This document shows, in pieces, positions 39,183 through 48,428 of a DNA stretch of 64,000 bases. A program made the position numbers and the translations under genes. Origin of the DNA: Lachnospiraceae bacterium (GTDB lineage: Bacteria > Bacillota > Clostridia > Lachnospirales > Lachnospiraceae); NCBI GenBank assembly GCA_017622845.1, contig JAGAQJ010000050.1:62001-126000 (forward strand), written 5' to 3'. Each line of letters begins with the position of its first letter. The first letter of the stretch is position 1. The notes under the pieces are model-generated. The model searched no databases, was not told where the DNA came from, and saw nothing but the letters and a program-made list of their open reading frames with translations.

Positions 39183-41153
39183 TTATTTATTTATGATATT
39201 ATGTTCCTCTAAAAGCTTCTCAATCACAGTTCCCTTAATTGCCTTCAGAAGCGGCGCCTTAAGCGCGTTCAGCGGTCCCGGAAGTTCAATGTCAAGCGGC
39301 GACTTGCCATCCATCAGCTTCACTGTGCTGTCAAGCAGCTCGCGGATATCGTAGACGCTGCCCCAGACCTCCGGCACGCCGCGGTCTACCTTAAGCAGTC
39401 CGTATACTGCTTCCATTGCCGTTCTTACAGAATACTCTGTCGTAAAGATGGTATCTCTCGGCGTCTCTGCAAACTGTCCCAGAAATGCAAAGTTCACACA
39501 GCCGTCAGGAATGACATCCGGTCTGTCTCCTTTTCTTCTAGGCATGAAGAAGGCTGTGATGTACGGCATCATCGTAGGAACGGTCACAACCTCATTTTTT
39601 GCAAGTGCCGGAATATCCTCCTGCGGGATTCCTAAATGATACAGCCATTCCTGTGTAATCTCTTCGCCTGTGCATTCCTTCATGGGCTTCTTCACATAAT
39701 CACCCTCGACATCCGTAAAGAGACTGTACACCCAGATGCATACTTCATCCTTTTTCTGCTCCTTAAACTGTCCCTGCCTGTTGATGGTCCAGCTCAGCAG
39801 CCATTTCGAGTCCTTACAGCTTACAATGCCGCCTGTAACAACGTTTCCCGTGCGCGGGTTGCGCTTGCAAATCTGCTGAATCCGGTCAATAATCTGCTGG
39901 TTGGAGGTGGTCACGGTAGCAGACTCCCAGTTTGTCTTGTCTGTATCCGAGCAGAATTTCTCAGGATGTCCGAATGCCTCGTCCTGCGCTGCAATATTTT
40001 TCCATAAGCTCCAGCATCCGCTTGTTCTGACTTCCGCATCTCCTGTCGGCGCATGCGTGTGGTCGCCGTAAATTGTTCCTTCGGTACAGCTTCCGTTTGT
40101 GACAAATACAAGGTCATTCTCCGTAAGCGGTATGGTTGTTTCCTCACCGTCTGTCCTGCACTCAATCGTCCTTGCAATCTTCCTGCCGTCTTCTGTTTTC
40201 TCAAAGATGACATTGGTTACTTCTGTCTTGTATTGGAATGTAACGCCTGCCGCCTCCAGATACTTCACCATCGGAAGTATCAGTGATTCGTACTGATTAT
40301 ACTTCGTAAACTTTAATGCGCTGAAATCCGGAAGTCCGCTGATATGGTGGATAAAGCGCTGGAAATAAAGCTTCATCTCAAGCGCGCTGTGCCAGTTTTC
40401 AAAGGCAAACATGGTTCTCCAGTACAGCCAGAAGGTTGAATCAAAGACTTCCTCGTCAAATACATCTTCTATGGTCTTATCATACAAATCCTCATCTCTT
40501 GTCATAAAGAGCTTCATAATCTCCATACAGCCCTTCTGACTCAGATTGAATTTGCCGTCCGTATGTGCGTCTTCTCCCTGATTTACTGTGGCGCGGCACA
40601 AGGAATAGTTGGGGTCCTTTTTGTTTAACCAGTAATATTCATCAAGCACCGATGCCCCCGGTGTCTCAAGGGAAGGAATGCTTCGGAACAAATCCCACAG
40701 ACACTCAAAGTGATTTTCCATCTCGCGTCCGCCGCGCATGATATAGCCTCTTGAAGGATCATATATGCCGTCACATGCACCGCCGGGTAAATCCATTGCC
40801 TCAAGCACATGGATATGTTCCCCCTTCATCTGTCCGTCCCTTACGAGGAAGCAGGCTGCTGCAAGCGCACCAAGTCCGCTGCCTACGATATAAGCTGATT
40901 TGCCGTCCACGCCGTCCGGTTTTAAAGGGCGGGCAAAGGCTTCATAATTGCCATTGCTGTAATATATTCCCTTGCTGTTTCTCTCGAAACGCCCGCGCTC
41001 TGTGTTGTGAAAATTGTTTACCTTTTCAGCAACCGCCTTTTTACGGGCTTCCTTTTTATTTTTTGATACAATTGCCGTCGCGCCTGCTGTCGCTGCCGCT
41101 GCCACCGCTGTTGCTGCTGCCACTCCAAGCTTTACGTGATTTTTATTAGCCAT
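39183..41153 (-). CDS. ohyA: Oleate hydratase with N-terminal hydrophobic segment
   Basis: FAD enzyme that adds water to oleic and related acids to give 10-hydroxy fatty acids, detoxifying them. It has 656 residues. The FAD motif is [20 protein letters not shown] (about 85-104), followed by GGACDG and [17 protein letters not shown], characteristic of the myosin-cross-reactive-antigen family. [10 protein letters not shown] is also typical. Unlike common soluble members, the first 35 residues hold a hydrophobic Ala-rich helix ([19 protein letters not shown]) and then KNKKEARKK, suggesting membrane attachment. Start at 41153 follows GGAAAGGAG. Confidence 0.92.
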   Translation of the reverse strand: MANKNHVKLGVAAATAVAAAATAGATAIVSKNKKEARKKAVAEKVNNFHNTERGRFERNSKGIYYSNGNYEAFARPLKPDGVDGKSAYIVGSGLGALAAACFLVRDGQMKGEHIHVLEAMDLPGGACDGIYDPSRGYIMRGGREMENHFECLWDLFRSIPSLETPGASVLDEYYWLNKKDPNYSLCRATVNQGEDAHTDGKFNLSQKGCMEIMKLFMTRDEDLYDKTIEDVFDEEVFDSTFWLYWRTMFAFENWHSALEMKLYFQRFIHHISGLPDFSALKFTKYNQYESLILPMVKYLEAAGVTFQYKTEVTNVIFEKTEDGRKIARTIECRTDGEETTIPLTENDLVFVTNGSCTEGTIYGDHTHAPTGDAEVRTSGCWSLWKNIAAQDEAFGHPEKFCSDTDKTNWESATVTTSNQQIIDRIQQICKRNPRTGNVVTGGIVSCKDSKWLLSWTINRQGQFKEQKKDEVCIWVYSLFTDVEGDYVKKPMKECTGEEITQEWLYHLGIPQEDIPALAKNEVVTVPTMMPYITAFFMPRRKGDRPDVIPDGCVNFAFLGQFAETPRDTIFTTEYSVRTAMEAVYGLLKVDRGVPEVWGSVYDIRELLDSTVKLMDGKSPLDIELPGPLNALKAPLLKAIKGTVIEKLLEEHNIINK

Positions 41154-41327
41154 TCCTGTTCTCCTTTCCTGACGGAGCGCACCGCTCCGCATGCCGCATC
41201 GGTTTTCGTGCCGTTCCCCGTTCGCCAAAGTACAGTTACCCCGGCTCACTTGCACTCATTATACCGCAAAATGACCATTAGTCAATTATATTGCAGATGA
41301 ATTAATACAAACTTTAGAAACCCCCCT

Positions 41328-41386
41328 CGCCTCGCCGCACCGGGCCTGTGCCGCTTTGCTGTGATTTCCTTACAGGCTTGTGTGCA
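41328..41386. repeat. R2 short repeat, copy 2
   Basis: Matches 11027-11092 through CGCCTC-CC then GGCCTGTGC, CTGTGATTTCCTTACAGG and CTTGTGTGCA. As with copy 1, it begins directly after a minus-strand terminator, here that of the PP2C gene. Confidence 0.7.
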
Positions 41387-41415
41387 TAAAAAAGACATAT
41401 CTTACAAGATATGTC
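41387..41415 (-). terminator. Terminator overlapping the PP2C stop codon
   Basis: On the minus strand GACATATC and GATATGTC form an 8-bp stem with the loop TTGTAA, which contains the PP2C stop codon, and TTTTTT follows. Confidence 0.85.
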
Positions 41416-42223
41416 CTGTATTTGCCGCTTTGACAAGAATGGCTGAAATATTATCCTTCTCTCCGCGTTCCTTATTCAGTCCGATCAGATATCGAAGCTG
41501 TTCGTTCATAATGTGGGAATTTTCAAGTCGTTTCTCTACACTCCAATCCATATTCTCCAGTGCAGTATGGCAGTATTCATACAGCTCTGTCTCCGCCAGC
41601 TCATGCCGGAAACCGTCTGAACAGCCTAAAAAGGTATCGCCGTCATACAGCTCGCCGCTAAGGAAGTCGGGGTTGATGCTGTCTGCCGTGCCGATGCTCT
41701 GCAGCAGTACATTTCTGCGGACATCATTTGCTGCCTGCTCCGGCGTCATATGCCCAAGCGCAACCTCTCTTGCCACATAAGTCTGGTCCGCCGTAAGCTG
41801 CTCCATTCCGTTTCCCATTACATAGATGCGGCAGTCTCCCACATGCAGAATATAGTACCGTCCCTGAAACAAAAGCATCACTGTCAGCGTCGTTCCCATC
41901 GCTGCCCTGCGCTTTCTGCCGTAATCCACAATTTTCCCATTCCATTCGTCTGCCAGCCGACGCCATGCCTCCTCAAGCGCCTTCCCGGAGAAGCCCCGTT
42001 TGAACATATGCGGAAACTCTTTCAAAAACCACTTCTCATACGCACGAACCACTGCACTGCTGGCAAGCTCGCCCTGCTCAAGACCTCCCATACCGTCGCA
42101 CAGCACGGCAATAACAGCTTCACCGCGGCTCGTGTTTGCCACCTTTACGGTAAGGCTGTCCTGATTCACAGTCTTTGTCGTGCCCGCATCTGTCTGTGCC
42201 GCCACCGTATAATGCCATTCCAT
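41402..42223 (-). CDS. PP2C-type Ser/Thr protein phosphatase
   Basis: Metal-dependent phosphatase of 273 residues. Metal-binding motifs are visible: VNQDSL near the start, VLCDGMGG (about 41-48), LHVGDCRIY, and GCSDGF with EKDNISAIL at the end. It is 42 bp downstream of an FHA-domain protein gene; phosphothreonine-binding FHA partners suggest a Ser/Thr phosphorylation circuit. No Hanks-type kinase gene is in this window. Confidence 0.9.
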   Translation of the reverse strand: MEWHYTVAAQTDAGTTKTVNQDSLTVKVANTSRGEAVIAVLCDGMGGLEQGELASSAVVRAYEKWFLKEFPHMFKRGFSGKALEEAWRRLADEWNGKIVDYGRKRRAAMGTTLTVMLLFQGRYYILHVGDCRIYVMGNGMEQLTADQTYVAREVALGHMTPEQAANDVRRNVLLQSIGTADSINPDFLSGELYDGDTFLGCSDGFRHELAETELYEYCHTALENMDWSVEKRLENSHIMNEQLRYLIGLNKERGEKDNISAILVKAANTGHIL

Positions 42224-42265
42224 GTGTCAATCTCCTGTCAGTTCCCGGAGGAATTCACTGTTACT

Positions 42266-43540
42266 TTATTTCAAATGAAATTCAAACACTTCGTCTGCAA
42301 GCTGCATCAGGCAGCCTGATTCAAGCTTTCTGCATTCGTCAGACTCCAGCTTTCTGCCGTTTACAAAGGTATGGTTCAGCGAACCCTTGTCCGTCAGGTA
42401 ATATCCGTCCTGCTTTCTGATAATATCCGCATGATTCCTGCTTACGGTAGGATTATTCTTTATGCAGTAATCCACATAGGACGCATCCTTTCCAAGCTTG
42501 AAAATATTGCGGTTGATAACTATCTGCTCACCTGTACGTTTTCTGATAAGATATGGAACCCGTTTCTCCTCATCAAGCGTTTTCGTATTTTCCCTGAGCT
42601 TGAGACTGTCCTTTGCATTTTTCTGCAGCCTTTCAAAATGTTCGGTGCTGCCGTAAATATCTTCTTTTACCAAAACCTCTGCTGCTTTGCTGCCGATTCC
42701 CTCAAGAAGCACATCGCACAATCCCCGAAGCTCCTTCAGGCACTGTCCGGCATCCTTATTTTCACTGCTTTTTACAGGAATGTAAGGAAGCCTTGCTGTT
42801 CCTTTTTCCTCATCCACATAAATCTCTCTTGGATTAAGCATCAGCTTATCTGAGGAAAGCATATATTCCTCGAGGCTGAGCATTGTCTCAAACATACTGG
42901 CGAAAAGCTTGATAAGCTGCTGCCTGCCCTTGGAATCATTGTTCTCCTGAACATATGCATACAGACTCTTTAATCCTGTAATGCAGGCTTTCAGCTCACC
43001 ATCGTGATATGAAATCTGCAGCAGCCCCTCAATCCGGTTTCCGGTCAGCATCTTCACCGCAAGCCTGTCAATCACTTTATCATCCATGTGATAGACCCTG
43101 TAAGTCTCGCCGTCCTCCTGCAGCTCGTGTGCTTCCAGACTGAAATCTCCGCCTATCCCGAAAACAGTACTGCACTGCTGTCCGTCCGGCTTGCTGTCTG
43201 CCGCTTCATCCGGCGCGTGGGCATGCATTTTTCCCTGCTCGCACAGCGCAAGCATACGCCTGTAAATCTGCTCCAGGCTCTGATATTTACTGATACACCG
43301 GTCGTTTACTTCCTCCTGTTCCGTGAGATAGCCGACCGGAATGCCTGCCGGAAGCTTCTCTTCCATGTCCACGCCGTCTCCCAAAAACAGCGCATCATAC
43401 TGTGCGGCATTCTCCAGACCCTCATCTTGAGAAGGGTTCTGCGTATGTATTTCAAAGCTGTCCTGATGATGCTTCTGCAGAAACTCTGCAAGCTGCTTTG
43501 CGTATGCCTCGTCCTTTTCCAATATTCCGATTCTGTACAT
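42266..43540 (-). CDS. FHA-domain protein with DUF6382-like middle region
   Basis: A 424-residue cytoplasmic protein. The first 110 residues resemble a divergent receiver fold (RIGILEKDEAYAKQLAEFL, ALFLGDGVD). The middle (about 140-285) is DUF6382-like, with GLLQISYHDGELKACITGLKS and LNPREIYVDEEKGTARLPYIPV. The C-terminal FHA domain (about 340-424) has FKLGKDASYVDYCI, NPTVSRNHADI and the LNHTFVNGRKL loop, which binds phosphothreonine. It is probably co-transcribed with the PP2C gene. The DUF6382 call is from memory and less sure than the FHA call. Confidence 0.8.
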   Translation of the reverse strand: MYRIGILEKDEAYAKQLAEFLQKHHQDSFEIHTQNPSQDEGLENAAQYDALFLGDGVDMEEKLPAGIPVGYLTEQEEVNDRCISKYQSLEQIYRRMLALCEQGKMHAHAPDEAADSKPDGQQCSTVFGIGGDFSLEAHELQEDGETYRVYHMDDKVIDRLAVKMLTGNRIEGLLQISYHDGELKACITGLKSLYAYVQENNDSKGRQQLIKLFASMFETMLSLEEYMLSSDKLMLNPREIYVDEEKGTARLPYIPVKSSENKDAGQCLKELRGLCDVLLEGIGSKAAEVLVKEDIYGSTEHFERLQKNAKDSLKLRENTKTLDEEKRVPYLIRKRTGEQIVINRNIFKLGKDASYVDYCIKNNPTVSRNHADIIRKQDGYYLTDKGSLNHTFVNGRKLESDECRKLESGCLMQLADEVFEFHLK

Positions 43541-43596
43541 ATTACCAACGCCTTTCCACTACTGTTAAGACGGCATATATCCGTTTATCAAGCTGT

Positions 43597-44766
43597 TTAA
43601 TAAAAGATATGTCCGCCGATCCGTATGCCCTCTAACCCCGGTATCGGAGTCCTGAAATATACGCACTGTCCGACATTGGTTACCCCGCCCATTGCTTCAT
43701 CTGCTGCCTGATAGCAGCTTTGTGTTGCCGAGTCATTTGCCAGTGCCATCGCAAGGCGGCCGCTCGCCACCGGTGAAAACTGCTTATTCTGGTAAATAAC
43801 GCCTACTACCGTATTGGGATAGACGGAACTCAGCACACGGTTGATTACCACTGCGCCTACAGCCACCTGACCGGTATACGGCTCTCCGCCTGCCTCGCAA
43901 TAAATGAGGTTTGCCAGAAGCCTGCGGTCTCCCTCCTCAAAGCTGACCTCTGAGATGTCACGCCATTTTGACTGGGCAGCCAGACGCGATTTTGCAAGCT
44001 CCTCCTCATACTGCTTCTGAAGTGCCGCAATATCCTGCTCCTGCTCGCTGAGCATGGATTCCAGGGCATCAATCGTAGCCTCCGCGTCTGCAATCTGGCT
44101 GGAGTAGTCTGCCACATTCGCCGAAGTCCTGCTGACAAGTCCTGCCACACGGCTCTTCTCCGTCTCCGCTTCCGCCTTAAGCTCATTCAATGCCACAAGC
44201 TCTTCTTCAAGCTGTGCTTTCGTCTCCTCCACATGCTCCCGGCTCTCTTCAAACTGCCGCAGCAGCTTTTGGTCATACTGGTTGATACGGTCTATATAAT
44301 CGCTTTTGTTCAGGAAATCCGAAAAGCTCGATGAAGAGAATAAGAAGTTCAGATAACTGTCGTTTCCGCCGGATTCATACATGGACTTGATGCGCAGCTT
44401 CATATTTTCATACTGCTCATTCTGTATGCGGATAGCCTCTTCCAGCTCTGCTTCCGTCTGCTCAATCTGTATTTCCTTTGCCTCGATATCCGCCTCAATT
44501 TCCTCAAGATTTGTACTGACCTGCGCAAGGTCATCATTGAGCGTGCTAAGCTGTCCTAACAGCGAATTTTTCGTAATTTCAAGAGATTCTTTCCGATCCT
44601 GTGTATTTTCCCTGGCGTCCTCTGTCTTTTCCTTTTCAGCTTTTGCCTTCTGCAGCCGCTCCAGCGTTGTCTCCGCATGCACTGGCATTGACACGCTTCC
44701 TGCAGCCGCCAAAGCCATCACCGATGCCAACAGTACCGCCGCCGATCGTCTGTACAACGATTTCAT
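43597..44766 (-). CDS. Secreted coiled-coil cell-wall hydrolase with SleB-like domain
   Basis: A 389-residue exported protein. A signal peptide (about 1-30) ends after MPVHAE. A long coiled coil (about 30-260), like the PcsB/CwlO N-terminus, includes SYLNFLFSSSSFSDFLNKSDYIDRI. The last 120 residues are a hydrolase_2/SleB-type lytic domain (LLANLIYCEAGGEPYTGQVAVGAVVINRV). SleB-type enzymes cut muramic-lactam or glycan strands in cortex or wall. I start at 44766, where AGGAAAG precedes the ATG. Confidence 0.88.
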   Translation of the reverse strand: MKSLYRRSAAVLLASVMALAAAGSVSMPVHAETTLERLQKAKAEKEKTEDARENTQDRKESLEITKNSLLGQLSTLNDDLAQVSTNLEEIEADIEAKEIQIEQTEAELEEAIRIQNEQYENMKLRIKSMYESGGNDSYLNFLFSSSSFSDFLNKSDYIDRINQYDQKLLRQFEESREHVEETKAQLEEELVALNELKAEAETEKSRVAGLVSRTSANVADYSSQIADAEATIDALESMLSEQEQDIAALQKQYEEELAKSRLAAQSKWRDISEVSFEEGDRRLLANLIYCEAGGEPYTGQVAVGAVVINRVLSSVYPNTVVGVIYQNKQFSPVASGRLAMALANDSATQSCYQAADEAMGGVTNVGQCVYFRTPIPGLEGIRIGGHIFY

Positions 44767-44788
44767 GAATATTCTTTCCTTCCACGCA

Positions 44789-45418
44789 TTATTTGGTTCC
44801 GAATATCCGGTCCCCTGCATCTCCAAGCCCGGGAACAATATACCCGTGGTCATTCAGCTTCTCATCCAGAGCGCCTATATAAATATCCACATCGGGATGA
44901 TCCTTTTTCATGCGCTCAACACCCTCAGGCGCCGCAATAATACACATAAAATGAATGCTTTTACAGCCTCTTTCCTTAAGCATCCTGATCGCTGCCGATG
45001 AAGAACCGCCTGTTGCGAGCATCGGATCAACCACAAATACCTCTCTCTGTCCGCAGTCCTCCGGAAGCTTACAGTAATACTCTACAGGCTCCAGCGTTTC
45101 CGGATTGCGGTAGAGTCCGATATGTCCTACCTTTGCGGCAGGTATCAGCTGGAGCATACCGTCCACCATGCCAAGTCCTGCACGCAGAATCGGCACAATC
45201 GCAAGCTTCTTGCCTGCAAGCTCCTTAACCGTGGTCCTGCAGATCGGCGTCTCAATCTCCACATCCGCAAGCTTCAAATCCCTTGTCGCCTCATAGCATA
45301 TAAGGTTTGCTATTTCTCCGATGGTCTGTCTGAAATCCTTTGTACCTGTCTCAATGCGCCGGATCATGCCAATCTTATGCTGAATCAGCGGATGATCCAT
45401 CACTACTACTTTTGCCAT
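44789..45418 (-). CDS. upp: Uracil phosphoribosyltransferase
   Basis: Salvages uracil: uracil plus PRPP gives UMP. It has 209 residues, the standard length. The PRPP-binding motif is [11 protein letters not shown], and the C-terminal uracil-contact motif is [15 protein letters not shown]. It follows rpiB by 11 bp. The tsaC-rpiB-upp order is common in Firmicutes, and the three are likely one operon. Confidence 0.97.
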   Translation of the reverse strand: MAKVVVMDHPLIQHKIGMIRRIETGTKDFRQTIGEIANLICYEATRDLKLADVEIETPICRTTVKELAGKKLAIVPILRAGLGMVDGMLQLIPAAKVGHIGLYRNPETLEPVEYYCKLPEDCGQREVFVVDPMLATGGSSSAAIRMLKERGCKSIHFMCIIAAPEGVERMKKDHPDVDIYIGALDEKLNDHGYIVPGLGDAGDRIFGTK

Positions 45419-45429
45419 ATTTTTATCCC

Positions 45430-45858
45430 CTAATCTTCAATCATATTGATTCGCCTCTGATGTCTCTCTTCGCCTGAAAATTCCGTATTTAAAAATGTCT
45501 CAACAATCCCGAGGGCAAGATTCTCACCGATAATGCCTGCGCCGAGTGCCAGAACATTTGCATTGTTGTGCAGTCTTGTCATTTTTGCAGAAAGCGTATC
45601 ACTGCACAGCGCACAGCGCACGCCCTTCACCTTGTTTGCAGCTATGGAAATACCGATGCCCGTCGTGCAGATTACAATCCCCTTCTCACATGCCCCGTCT
45701 GCCACTGCCTGCGCGACAGCCTTCCCGTAAACAGGATAGTCGCAGGATTCTCTGCTGCTGCAGCCAAAATCCTTGTATGCGATGCCGTTCTTGTCAAGAT
45801 ATGCCATCACCTTTTCTTTGAGTCCTATTCCACCATGGTCGCATCCTATTGCTATCAT
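45430..45858 (-). CDS. rpiB: Ribose-5-phosphate isomerase B
   Basis: Interconverts ribulose- and ribose-5-phosphate in the pentose phosphate pathway. It has 142 residues and starts [16 protein letters not shown], the RpiB/LacAB signature. The catalytic cysteine is in [14 protein letters not shown]. It sits between tsaC and upp, probably co-transcribed. Confidence 0.96.
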   Translation of the reverse strand: MIAIGCDHGGIGLKEKVMAYLDKNGIAYKDFGCSSRESCDYPVYGKAVAQAVADGACEKGIVICTTGIGISIAANKVKGVRCALCSDTLSAKMTRLHNNANVLALGAGIIGENLALGIVETFLNTEFSGEERHQRRINMIED

Positions 45859-45880
45859 GACACTTGCCCTCCTTAATCCA

Positions 45881-46951
45881 CTATACCTTTACTACCTTAT
45901 GTCCTGCCGCCTTTAACAGCCGGTTCATGACCGCCTGTCCAAATCCTCTGTCCTCAAAGGATTCGGCAAAAGACTGCGCATACATATAATCAATTCCTTC
46001 ATCGTCAAACTCGCGCAGAAATGTGTACAGCTGCCTTGCAACTGCCCTGCTGTCATTCCTGCTGCCTGCATTTTTGATGCTGTCCGCACAGTAGTCTGCA
46101 ATCAGCTCGTCTGTCCCGATAATGCCTGTCCGCTTGCCCTGTGCACGATAAAAAGCAGTTTGTTCATTAATATACCGGACAACTTTCTGCGGTTCTCCCT
46201 CGACAATCACAAGCTCTCCCTTGGGCGCATAATGGCGGTATTTCATGCCGGGTGCTTTCGGCGCCTGTGCAGAGCTGCTGTCAAAAATTGTGACATCCAT
46301 GTCAGTTTCTCCGACTGCCCTGGACAGCATTTCCTGCGTTATATATCCGGGTCTCAGAATCATGGGAATATCACCTGTCATGTCCACAATCGTGGACTCC
46401 AGACCAATCTCAACACCTTGTGCATCTATAATCATATCAATCCTGCCATCCATATCCTGTATGACATATTTCGCAGTTGTCGGGCTTGGCTTTCCGGAAA
46501 GATTGGCGCTTGGCGCTGCGATATACCCTCCGGCTTTTTCAATGAAAAGCCGGGCAAGCCGATGGCTTGGCATTCTCACCGCTACCGTATCAAGCCCGCC
46601 TGTCGTCTCATAGGGCACAAGCTTTGATTTCTCAAAAATCATGGTAAGCGGTCCCGGCCAGAATGCCTCTGCAAGCTTTTCTGCTTTTTCGGGTATCCTG
46701 CTTACAATCCTGCCAAGATGTTCCATGTCTGCAATATGCACAATCAGCGGATTATCACCGGGTCTTCCCTTCGCAGCGTATATTTTCCGAGAGGACTGTG
46801 GATTTAATGCATCTCCTCCAAGTCCATATACCGTTTCCGTAGGGAATGCCACCAGTCCGCCCTGCTTAATAATCTCTCCCGCCCTTGAAAGCTTCCGGTC
46901 TATGCTTTCCGGCGTGTCTGTCCGATTTATGCTGACAATCTCCGTTTCCAT
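45881..46951 (-). CDS. L-threonylcarbamoyladenylate synthase (Sua5/TsaC type)
   Basis: Makes threonylcarbamoyl-AMP for the t6A37 modification of ANN-decoding tRNAs. It has 356 residues. The YrdC domain (about 12-205) shows PTETVYGLGGDAL, KGRPGDNPLIVHI and SANLSGKPSPT. A linker and Sua5 C-terminal domain (about 225-350) contain APGMKYRHYAPKGEL. This long form is Sua5 rather than short TsaC. First gene of the Sua5-rpiB-upp cluster. Confidence 0.95.
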   Translation of the reverse strand: METEIVSINRTDTPESIDRKLSRAGEIIKQGGLVAFPTETVYGLGGDALNPQSSRKIYAAKGRPGDNPLIVHIADMEHLGRIVSRIPEKAEKLAEAFWPGPLTMIFEKSKLVPYETTGGLDTVAVRMPSHRLARLFIEKAGGYIAAPSANLSGKPSPTTAKYVIQDMDGRIDMIIDAQGVEIGLESTIVDMTGDIPMILRPGYITQEMLSRAVGETDMDVTIFDSSSAQAPKAPGMKYRHYAPKGELVIVEGEPQKVVRYINEQTAFYRAQGKRTGIIGTDELIADYCADSIKNAGSRNDSRAVARQLYTFLREFDDEGIDYMYAQSFAESFEDRGFGQAVMNRLLKAAGHKVVKV

Positions 46952-47130
46952 CTTTGCCGCCCCGTTCCTGCCTGGCTCATTGTGTCCGCGCTTTCAGTCA
47001 TGCTTTCTCTTCGTTCCTGCATGATTCGCGCTCACTCGCCAAATACTCGCTTCGCTCATTGTGTCCGCGTATATTTTAGCATAAATGTGAGGTTTTATAA
47101 AGACAAAAAATAATAATTATGCAAAAAACA

Positions 47131-47473
47131 GTAATCGTTCAGCCTTATGGATTATTTTAGTCGGAACGAAGGGCGGCAACTGTTCCATTTTATGGTTTCA
47201 CTGAACAGAAAACGGCAGCTAGTATCCTGCAGGCTGCCTCGGTGGAGAATGGTGATATTTCCTTATATGATGATTGATACTCAGGAGTAAATTTGCACGG
47301 AAGCAAATTTAGGCGAGACGGAGGCATGGATGCCGACTCGAGCCGGCTCCGTCCTCATTCAAAAACCTTAATTCATCGTATTAGGAAATTCCCATTCGAA
47401 ACTAATGGCAGCCGGAGGGATACTAGCTGCCGTTTTCGTCCGGATAGGAATACATAAAAGGCTGAACCGTTAC
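47131..47473. repeat. R1 long hairpin repeat, copy 3
   Basis: Bounded by GTAATCGTTCAGCC (47131) and GGCTGAACCGTTAC (47460-47473). It shares all three structural parts with copy 1: the end module GAACGAAGGGCGGC, the long arms around GCAGCTAGTATCC and GGATACTAGCTGC, and the apex with AAATTTGC/GCAAATTT and GACGGAGGCATGGATGCC. The right end is followed by an extra end-module fragment (ACTGCCGCCCTTCGTCCCGG) at 47477-47498. It occupies most of a 568-bp gap; the remainder shows only a repeated CATTGTGTCCGCG near 46978 and 47058. Confidence 0.87.
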
Positions 47474-47519
47474 AGGACTGCCGCCCTTCGTCCCGGCTAA
47501 AATCGGGCATTCCCTCTCA

Positions 47520-48077
47520 TCAGCTGCCTGCATGGATAATCTGCATAATTCCCATATAAATCGCCCATGCAACCTTTTCCTGATAGTCGTCCTGCACAAG
47601 AAGCTCCGCTTCTGTGGGATTGCTCATAAATGCACATTCTATAATCATAATCGGAACAGAGGTTTTTTTCAGCAGATAATAGCTGCTGTTCTCCTTCGCA
47701 GTCCGCTCCTTTTCCGGCTTTAAGGAAGCAATCATGCGCTTCTGCATAATCTCTGCCGCTTCCTTACTTTTTACGGAATCCTTATAATAAAATACCTGAA
47801 CTCCGCTGACCGAGGCATCCGGATAACTGTTTTGATGGATGCTTACTGCCAGCATCGGTTTTGCCTCTTCTATAATAGAAAGACGGTTTTTCATATCGCG
47901 CACCTTTTTGTTGGAATCACTTTCCTCATACAGCCCGTTATCGTCCGTTCTCGTCATAACCACATTGATGCCGTTTTCCCTAAGATTTCTCTCGAGCTTT
48001 AGCGCAATCGCCAGATTAATATCCTTTTCAAGCGCATTGTTTACTCCTACTTTTCCCGGATCAATGCCGCCATGTCC
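47520..48077 (-). pseudogene. cwlD: CwlD-type N-acetylmuramoyl-L-alanine amidase, C-terminal part (interrupted)
   Basis: Amidase_3 catalytic part, from GHGGIDPGKVGVNNALEKD through MTRTDDNGLYEESDSNKKV, SIHQNSYPDASVSGVQVFYY and KKTSVPIMIIECAFMSNPTE. Zinc ligands (His in SIHQNS, Glu in IECAF) are present. The N-terminal membrane segment and first strand (IVVDAGHG) lie 3.8 kb away at 51846-52021 on the same strand. Removing 3,776 bp between the CCATGTCC cores at 48070 and 51846 gives one in-frame gene of 241 codons; CwlD of B. subtilis has 237. CwlD makes muramic-lactam in spore cortex; the assignment to CwlD rather than another amidase is by length, membrane anchor and sequence style. Confidence 0.88.
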
Positions 48078-48102
48078 AAAGCATGATATCAGACCAAAAA
48101 AG
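48070..48102 (-). other. attachment site, element B outer end / cwlD C-terminal junction
   Basis: Core CCATGTCC at 48070-48077. On the element side, after exactly 12 nt, is CAGACCAAAAAAG (48090-48102). On the host side the sequence is the cwlD codons for G-I-D-P-G. The CAGACC arm at 12 nt is the mirror of the arm at the other outer end (51821-51833). Confidence 0.85.
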
Positions 48103-48181
48103 GAAAAACTAAGATTGCGTACACTGTTTTCGTGGTCGGAGACATCTCCAAGTCCAACTCACCGCAACCAAAATTCAGGCG

Positions 48182-48215
48182 AATAACAGACTGGTATACT
48201 CTCTGGTCTGTTATT
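48182..48215. other. Hairpin AATAACAGAC/GTCTGTTATT in element B
   Basis: A 10-bp stem with a 14-nt loop, followed on the plus strand by TCATAATC. No gene ends here, so it is probably not a simple terminator. It may insulate the cassette from cwlD transcription. Confidence 0.45.
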
Positions 48216-48268
48216 TCATAATCTCTGTACCTACATATTAATTAAATATACTCTTCACAAAAATGGTT

Positions 48269-48322
48269 GTAACAGTTTAGCTTTCATGGTACGAAGGATA
48301 TCCTTCTGCGTATTAAATATTC
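48269..48322. repeat. R1 end-module fragment in element B
   Basis: GTAACAGTTTAGC (48269) is followed by ATGGTACGAAGGATATCCTTC and TGCGTATT. This follows the order of the R1 left-end module (GTAACAGTTCAGCC, GGACGAAGG hairpin, CCTTCTGCGTACT) with a shorter hairpin. Confidence 0.55.
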
Positions 48323-48428
48323 CAATATTAACATGCAATTATTGTAACTCCTAACATTTCAATAAAAATATATCTTTCTTTCCTTACGTGTGTTATAGTA
48401 AATGTAATACATCAGAATTGGAGGACAT

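Noticed and set aside
47520..47963. Independent short amidase gene starting at the ATG at 47963
   Set aside because: It would lack the first catalytic strand and motif; the open frame continues upstream to the att core and joins the distant N-terminus.
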